From positions 1-23,866 of the forward strand of contig CAXNAA020000242.1 of NCBI GenBank assembly GCA_964200075.2: a stretch of DNA of 23,866 nt. The letters are read 5' to 3'. Below, piece after piece: positions 17,561 through 23,866 of this stretch. Both the position numbers and the translations under genes were made by a program. Within the stretch, counting starts at the first letter, position 1. Each line of letters begins with the position of its first letter. The notes below the pieces were generated by a model, which was not told the DNA's origin, searched no databases, and was given only the letters and a program-made list of their open reading frames with translations. The stretch comes from Sphacelaria rigidula (lineage: Eukaryota; Phaeophyceae; Sphacelariales).

Positions 17561-18184
17561 CTGCGGCAAGGCACGATCAAATAAAAAGTATAGGATGACG
17601 GAAGCAATATGCCCGTCATTTTCCAATTCCATGGTGAGGTGATGAATTCTGAACACTCTCCTATAAGCGAAATCACAACAGGAGTTCCGTCAAACATAAA
17701 AATTCAATTGCACAATAAAGATGGGACAGCCGTGGGCGTATCGCGGGTCAGATATATGCGCGTGGCTGAGTTGGCGAGCAAAAATGCTACAGAGAAGAAC
17801 AAAACAACACACACAGCGTGACGCTTGACGGGCGACGGCGGCGTGCATTCAACGGCGATAAAATTTCCACCGAATTCTCGCTCGGTAAGGGTGATAAAAC
17901 GTCAACATAAGGTTTGTTTTTCTTTCTTTCTTTTCTTTCCCCGTTGAACTCGGGGGAGCTACTTCTCACCAGTTTTCGTGACGTCTCTCTTCTTGTTTGC
18001 ATTTTTTGGTAATGTGTCTTGTAAGAAACAGCAGGAAACGGTATTAGAGAGGCGAGCCTACGCCCGTCACCATGGGTTCGCGAGATCGGACTTATGTGCG
18101 GAAATAATGATAATAATGATAATAATGATAATAATGATAATAATGATAATAATGATAATAATGATAATAATGATAATAATGATG

Positions 18185-18234
<50 letters not shown>

Positions 18235-21200
18235 GTCGTTTCAGAGTCAGTGCCCGGCCAGTATATCTTTCAGAATCACTGCGGTCGCTGCGGAAGGGCC
18301 CTCATCAACTTTCCATAAATGTTTCCAGCGATTTGTCAACATATGATACCATAAAGTCCCACGAGTCACGCGGGGCGTGTGTATGCAATATTTACAAGTA
18401 GCGTGCATGTAAACGAACGAACTGCAACTGGGGCCATGATCCAAGAGAAGGGTCCCACTGCGCGGGGGACTACCAACCAGACGTTGCAAACTACACATCG
18501 AACACAGCAAGCCTCATTCTCAGGCGAGTATCGTACCTGAACGCGTTACTCATTGCCATCGCAGCCCTCTGCTCATTACGCCGACGCACCAACACTTCCT
18601 CCTCATCTCCCAAACGTCCCATCGCCAGCTCTACATCTGCAACGTCGCCACGATTCAAAGAACTATCCAAAGATCTCTCCGCGAGCTGCCATGCCGAAAG
18701 CAAAGATTGAAACAACAACAAGGATATTACAGTAACAGACAAGAGGTGACTGCGGATTGCTCATTGGCTCGTACCTTCTTGTCACCTTTAGGATATATAG
18801 ATAAATGTCTCACACCCTGTCTTGTTTTTTATTTTCATAAGGCCTGCTCAAGCCGAGCGAACTCGAAATGACACCCCCTTACATTTCACCGCGGGTACGC
18901 CGCAAGATATGAACGGGAAGAAGCCAAGTGCTTAGATGGAGCTCTACACCAATGAAACAAATCGCACAACACCAGGTTTGTCTCGTGCCGGTTGAAGCGG
19001 CGCAGCAACGAACAGCTCTGGATGTCTCGAATGCACCGGTCTTCACGTGGGTACGATTACGCGCACAATACCAGACGGCATGAGAGACAATGCGATCATC
19101 ATTGTCATGGGAAGGAGGGCACCGTATACACTACACCGACCACCTTCTCTTCATCACGCAACTCGATACGCAGCAAACAGACAGGTAGACCTTGTCGGCA
19201 TCGAGGAGCTTCGAGCTGGTGTCCGGTTCAGCGGCGGACACAAACTTTAGCTGGACAAACCCAAACCTGCCTCTGTCTTGGTGTGAAGCGGGACACTCAT
19301 GACTCACCGCGCTCCCCAATCCAACAAGTACGGTCGGAGACACAAAAACCATTGGTGAGCAGTACCGCAAAGTATACTGAAATGATCACAACGCACTCGG
19401 AGATTTGAAAGGCAAACACACACACACACACGTAAATCACTCACTCACCGCGTCACCCGTGTACTCAACAAACCACACCACACGGCGAATAAAAACAACA
19501 CCTTAGTACAAAAGCTCACCAACGGCCGGGTCACCCTTGGCGCGGGCGCCTTCAGACCACTCTTGAAGGCACTCGTAGCCTTGTCCTTGCCAGGCAACGA
19601 GCCCTTCGAACCCGCAGCACCCTTCGCCTGCAGGTGGAGCTCTCCACCCATCGCCCCGCCACCAGACCCACCCGCAGCCGGTGCCCGATCGCGGTTGGAA
19701 ATGTCGCCTAGCTTCTTCCTTTGATGTTGCATCGGCTTGCTGCCACTACCGCCCACATTCTTCACGAGAGAGATGCCCTTACCTTTACCCGTGGCTGCTG
19801 CAGCATTCTCATTTCGAGATCCTAGCGGTTTCACGCTTCCCGCCCCGAACTTCAGCTTGTTGGGGTTGGAGACGGACAGTCCAGTACCTTGTTGTTTACC
19901 GGGGGTGGCTTTGACTGGGAGTGTGTTCTCCGATCCTTTGCCTGGAGCCGCGAGCGGGGAAACGGAACAGGGTAGAGAGGGGTGAGCGTGCATCACATCA
20001 GTCATGATCCACATCGGTATGTCGTACGGGAAAGATCAAGGAGCCCTTCCGGCTGCAAGCAGTGTGCACTTCACCATTCCTCACATTGGGATGAAACTTG
20101 AGAACGTCATGACGGGAGTGCGTGAGGGGAACGGAGCATACTGAAATCAAATAGTTCGTTGACTACACAGAAATATGATGAAGCTTGAACCGAGGAGTTG
20201 CCCTGCGCACAGCACACAGCGCACAGCACGCAGCATACTGGATTCATTCAACGAGCTTTCATACTGAACTCGAGTCAGAAAAAGGCAAGTCTCGTCGTGC
20301 GCTTACTGGTCAATCCGAGGGAGTTTCCGATATTCTTGTTCTTCTCCGTCGGCACCTGGGGGTGCTGTTTTGACTCTCGCGTGGCATCCGCATGTTCTCG
20401 TGGGGTGTCTTGTTGTTGTGCTTGCTGCTACGTCCAACCCTCTTATTATAATTTTGTGGCATATCTCGAATTGTATCTTTTACCGCACCCTCGACCAGCT
20501 CGGGGAAAATTTTCTTCCCTCTGTTTTTTTGGCGTCTCGCTTACTGTTTTATGTTGTTTTATCTCGGTGTCTCAGAAGAAATCGCTCAATAAGCGCTCCG
20601 ATTTCATGTCAACAACAGAAGTGACGGTACTGGAAGACGAAACTACGTATGTGACCAAGACTTCGACATATGGGGCTTAAGTGTAGAAATAATACCATTA
20701 CTGCTGATACCACGAGTTTTGAATAAACAACACCCAATTCAGGTGCTAATGATGCTTCATAATACTCGGGTGGACATGGGTAGTATTTCTGCACAGCGTA
20801 TGTTTTCTTCCCCCAAGAAGCGTACATCACTTTTCGATTGTGCACTCTATGGGCACAGGAACACATGTTTATTCGAAAGGTGGAGTTGTGCAGACACCCA
20901 CGATACCACGGTATTTCGAGATATCGATACCTACCGTTTCTGCTAGATCGCGTATTTTCAAAACCCATACCTACGATACCTACGACACCTACGGTATCAC
21001 GATATTTCGAGATTTCAATACCTACCGTATCCGCTCAGTCAGATATATCCAAAACTCATAGCCACGATACCCACGATACCACGCTATTCCAAGATTTCAA
21101 TACCTACGGCACCTGCTCAATCGGGTATTTTCAAAACTCATGCCCACGATACCCAAGCATACCATGGTGTGGGATACCGCGGTAAATAATGCACTCTCCA

Positions 21201-23117
21201 CGGTGCAGCAGCTGGCCCCAACTTACGCCAAGGTCAGAAGTTGTCGGAGCAGGTACGTCATATTTTCACAAGTAATATATATACCCAGATTCCCCCTGAT
21301 TTTCGTATTTGGATCAATTTGAATGAACTCATTATTATGCAGTCTCAAGTGCGGTCGGTTTTTTCTCTCGATCTGATCGGCCCACTGCATTTCTGTTCAT
21401 ATAATTAGTGGCGCGCGGAGAAAAACGACAAAACAATGAAGCTAAGCTTTTTCGGTCGACAACGTGAGGTCGAAATGCACGAAGCGGCACATGACTCCTG
21501 TATCACAGACCACCATGCCAGATAACACCCGTTCACAGAACCATAGAATCTCTATCCAACTCATTCTCAGCTACCACCGCAACCCTGCAGCATCGAGTAC
21601 GAGTTGAGCACAGGCAAGGATAGACTGCAGTAGTTGGGTAAGCTTCGTTCATTTTTGTTGGCGAAAACTTGCGCATCTTTTTTCATGGTAGTATCAGCGC
21701 CGGAACTGCGTGGTGCGGTGGGCAACCGACTTGCGTACAGCCTGAAAGACAGTGCAGGCAGTACTAAGCTGCACGTTGTTGGAGTCCTTTTCACATCGCA
21801 TTGTAAGCAAGGAGAACTGATAGTCCTGGGCTGTCTGCACTGTACGTTGCCCGCTTCTCTTTAAAATCCTAGTGTACGAAACAGGCACACACGCACTCAG
21901 AAAGACACTGCTTGCAAGCAGTGCAGACACTACAGACTGTACTGTACACGAGTGACCATGTGCCGTTCCACGAATTTCTGTCTTTATTCGATCGAAAGCT
22001 TGAAATTCGCTTGGACCCAACTCGACAAAAATGAGCGATTTTCGCTCAAATCAATTTTACCGCCCCATTAATTTTCCGATCGGAAAAAAAGTGCGAAGTC
22101 ACGCCCTGAAATGCTTCTCCGCACTGCCGGATGACAGTTTAAAAGTAGGTACAGAGGGTAAGGCAGGTACCCGGTACTGGTATTTGGGACATCTCATACC
22201 TACGATACTTACGACACCACGGTATTTCGAGATGCCAGTACCTACCATACCTGCTCAATCGGGTATTTTCAAATGTCGTACCGACGATACCCGCGATGCC
22301 ACGGCATTTCTTGATACCAGTAACTACTGTACCCGCTCAATCAGGTATTTTCAAAACTCATAGCTACTACACCTGCGATGACAGTATTTCGAGATTTCAA
22401 TACCTACCGTACCCGTTCAACCAGGTATTTCCAAAACTCATACCCACGATACCTACGCATACCATGGTATTAGATACCCCGGTAAATAAGGGGGTACGCT
22501 CTGTACGGTACCCTACCTACCATTCCCGTGCATTCTCGGGACCCAAATGCTCATCACCAGTGGGTTATACCCCCCCCCCCCCCTGAGTAGAGCAATTAAA
22601 TCACATGGCAAAAAAAAGGTCCCGGGCCGTCCCTTGATCCAGCTTTACAGCGGTCGAACCGCACCAAACTTGTGACTATTTTTGTGATCACACGCACGGG
22701 CTGGCGATTTTTGTTCAGAAAAGAGACACTGCAAGCTCAAAAGATAGAGATAATCGTAATGTTCTCTAAAATTTCCCCTTTGCAAGTCAACGTCCGGTGG
22801 CATGGTGCCGTTGCCAAGAGCATCGACAAAACAGCACTCGGTCATCTTAGGGGGTGGTATCCCCCGCCATCTTCAGTAGTACCGGCGCAAAATGGGGCTG
22901 ATGCACGCTGCTTGGAAAGTAGCCAAAATTGATGAGAGATGACGCGTGGACACACGCCGGAGACTTTCACGAAGATCTCTATACTGCCTAGCCTGCAGTA
23001 TCGATAGGACCCACCCTTACCTGCATGGCTAAGACCCTTGCGTAGCTTTTGCCGTGCCTGCTGCTGCCCAACCCTGTTCTCCTTGTCGAAGTAGATGTTG
23101 CTGTTGGTGCCCAACAT
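17269..23117 (-). CDS. KEN-box/D-box protein, securin-like candidate, four exons
   Basis: Exons on the minus strand: 23117-23021, 19941-19520, 18685-18537 and 17560-17269 (stop TAG). Phases 1, 0 and 2 match at all three joins. The product is about 319 residues and begins MLGTNSNIYFDKENRVG, with a KEN box at residues 12-14. A long basic, Gly/Ala/Lys-rich disordered stretch follows, with a canonical destruction box RKKLGDISN at about 107-115. The third exon is acidic then Arg-rich (GDEEEVLVRRRNEQR), and the C-terminus is helical and charged (DEQLQRAIDRLLRDDFEG). KEN and D boxes are APC/C degrons. IYxDKEN plus a downstream RKxLG box is the layout of vertebrate securin N-termini. No cyclin box or enzyme domain is seen. 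A clear separase-binding motif is not evident, so other APC/C substrates remain possible. Confidence 0.62.
18102..18234. repeat. GATAAT/AAT microsatellite
   Basis: About 130 nt of (GATAATAAT)-type units passing into pure (AAT)n. It is in intron 3 of the minus-strand gene. The Met/Ile and Asn/Asp homopolymer frames read from it are artefacts. Confidence 0.97.
18537..18685 (-). CDS. Exon 3 of the KEN/D-box gene
   Basis: A T-rich tract ending CATGGCAG precedes it and the donor is TTCAG|GTACGA. 149 nt, phase 0 in and phase 2 out. It encodes LAERSLDSSLNRGDVADVEL and then a helix-forming stretch with DEEEVLVRRRNEQR and AMAMSNAF. Charge pattern and phase support it; family unknown. Confidence 0.62.
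19520..19941 (-). CDS. Exon 2 of the KEN/D-box gene, with destruction box
   Basis: Preceded by a long pyrimidine tract ending GCGGCTCCAG and followed by donor CGTTG|GTGAGC. 422 nt, phase 1 in and phase 0 out. It reads KGSENTLPVKATPGKQQGTG and onward, very rich in Gly, Ala, Lys and Ser, with the D box in HQRKKLGDISNRDR and a basic end (SGLKAPAPRVTRPL). The open frame extends upstream to an ATG at 20014, so initiation there cannot be excluded, but the acceptor is excellent. Confidence 0.72.
20581..20680 (+). CDS. Candidate terminal exon, nested on the opposite strand
   Basis: A long T-rich tract ending TCGGTGTCTCAG is followed by a frame KKSLNKRSDFMSTTEVTVLE, then DETTYVTKTSTYGA, then TAA. Both composition and acceptor look real. 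A possible phase-compatible upstream donor is AAAAAG|GCAAGT at 20286/20287, which would be a GC-AG intron of about 294 nt. It lies within intron 1 of the minus-strand gene, so it would be a nested antisense gene. No start codon or upstream exon is established. Confidence 0.3.
20895..21190 (+). repeat. ~81-91-bp minisatellite array 1
   Basis: Three to four direct units. Each reads roughly CACGATACCACGGTATTTCG AGATTTCAATACCTACCG, then a CCGCTCAATCGG-like part, then GTATTTTCAAAACTCATACC. Spacings between the TATTTCGAGAT marks are 91 and 82 bp. The array ends AAGCATACCATGG ... GATACCGCGGTAAATAA. It is in intron 1 of the minus-strand gene. Confidence 0.85.
21191..22184. other. Spacer between the two arrays, no gene recognised
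   Basis: Part of intron 1 of the minus-strand gene. It holds a perfect 18-bp palindrome (CACTGCTTGCAAGCAGTG, 21906-21923) and a small GAGCGATTTTCGCTC hairpin near 22032. No supported exon. Confidence 0.45.
22185..22490 (+). repeat. ~81-bp minisatellite array 2
   Basis: Same unit and orientation as 20895-21190, with marks spaced 81 bp apart. It also ends GCATACCATGGTATTAGATA CCCCGGTAAATAA. The two arrays share even their terminal unit, so they arose by duplication of the whole array or by insertion of the same element. Confidence 0.85.
23021..23117 (-). CDS. Exon 1 of the KEN/D-box gene, with start codon and KEN box
   Basis: ATG in the context GAAAACATG, with an in-frame TGA 18 nt upstream, so this is the first possible Met. 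It encodes 32 residues including NIYFDKENR, ends one base into a Gly codon, and has a strong donor GCAG|GTAAGG. The base left over pairs exactly with the two-base start of exon 2 across a 3,079-nt intron. Confidence 0.65.
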
Positions 23118-23866
23118 GTTTTCGCCAGCCGTTCACGGTCCAGTCCAGAGTAGACTGCAGACTACAGCCCGATAAACACTATACCATGCGAAACTCGAAA
23201 TCACTGAACAAGATCGCGTCTGTATACCAGCTGTGGCCCCCTGCAGTTTATGGTGCACTATTCGCAAGTTGACCCCTTTCAGCTGGTATGTGTTCAGTCA
23301 GTTCCCGCCAAATGTGGCCGTTTGACCAATTACGCAAATTCGACAGCAAGCGAGATACACGGACGCGCCCAGCTTGTATGTTCCGCAGGAGTTGATGTAT
23401 ACACAAACCTCAGCCTGTACACGTTAGCTCTTGTGACGATTTATGCAAAGCAGTCAGTAGTGATCCGTGGTATCTTGCCTGTACTAGTTGGGTACCTGTT
23501 GGGGTGTTCTCTGAAATGACTTGATGTCGGCTCACCCCATATTATACCGCATACGCATTTGTCAGTATCTATTTCATCTATTTCCTATCCCGATTGATTG
23601 GTATATGCGGTACTGAATTCGCGGATCACTGTGAAGGCGAAAAAAAGAATGAAATACTGTGCAATCCTTTGATCGGTAGCCGTGATTTCATAAGTGCGGG
23701 TATGATTTAATCACATAAAAAGAAAATTTCAAGCGATGCAATCTGATTTCAGTAACATCAAGGGGCCCTACAGACTGGAAAACGGTTTATACCCCCCCCC
23801 CCCCCGGGGGTGGTCGAGAATGAGGAAAATCGAAAAATGGCGTCCACAAACCCGTTTCTCCCTGTT
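23118..23866. other. Upstream flank of the minus-strand gene
   Basis: Would contain the promoter and 5' UTR of the gene starting at 23117. No convincing TATA box is seen. An inverted pair (TACCGCATAC near 23546, GTATATGCGGTA near 23601) and a 14-nt poly-C tract at about 23791-23805 are the only structures noticed. Confidence 0.4.

Noticed and set aside
18094-18346. Met/Ile and Asn/Asp homopolymer open frames
   Set aside because: Pure translation of the GATAAT/AAT microsatellite.
20307-20424. Minus-strand exon candidate with donor CCA|GTAAGC, phase 0 in and phase 1 out
   Set aside because: Exon 1 of the KEN/D-box gene ends in phase 1 and joins exon 2 directly. This segment cannot sit between them without another exon, and its acceptor has a poor pyrimidine tract.
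20895-22490. CRISPR-like or other spacer-repeat array
   Set aside because: Units are whole ~81-bp tandem repeats with similar divergence throughout, with no short conserved repeat separated by unique spacers, and the genome is eukaryotic.

Overview
This is a eukaryotic nuclear window from an intron-rich genome. Small coding exons (63-422 nt) with good GT-AG splice sites are separated by introns of about 0.6-3 kb that are full of repeats, and base composition is close to balanced. There are no operons or ribosome binding sites, and almost no long open frame is a whole gene. A multicellular stramenopile such as a brown alga fits this style, but that is an inference, not something the sequence proves.

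Layout: (1) 1-705 has no recognised gene, only two copies of a 42-bp dispersed repeat. (2) 706-12728, plus strand, is a TEX9 (testis-expressed 9 family) coiled-coil gene. I rebuilt it from at least eight exons, and its 5' end probably lies left of the window. The conserved C-terminus, FKKQLKLIDVLKRQK followed by an AARLLAFTEEEF tail, makes the identification firm. (3) 12729-17268 is the gap between two convergent genes. It holds an unrecognised ORF pair with a frame change (13191-13792), tRNA-derived SINE-like repeats, one orphan exon candidate on the minus strand, and a long hairpin at its right edge. (4) 17269-23117, minus strand, is a four-exon gene for a predicted protein of about 319 residues. 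It has an N-terminal KEN box in the context IYFDKEN and a canonical destruction box RKKLGDISN. This arrangement resembles securin and other APC/C substrates. Its 3.1-kb first intron carries two arrays of the same ~81-bp minisatellite. (5) 23118-23866 is the upstream flank of that gene, with no gene seen.

The window is rich in repeats. It has two large fold-back (inverted-repeat) elements, each inside a TEX9 intron; at least three copies of one tRNA-head SINE family and two of another; a 28-bp minisatellite next to a splice donor; two ~81-bp arrays; a GAT/AAT microsatellite; and several poly-G/poly-C tracts, two of them with a shared flanking repeat.

The two genes show no direct functional link. 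TEX9 is a coiled-coil protein generally associated with ciliated or flagellated eukaryotes. The minus-strand gene looks like a cell-cycle protein marked for APC/C-dependent destruction. The most interesting observation is this securin-like candidate, because securins diverge so fast that similarity searches usually miss them outside well-studied lineages. All splice joins were made by eye from phase and consensus; transcript data would decide them.
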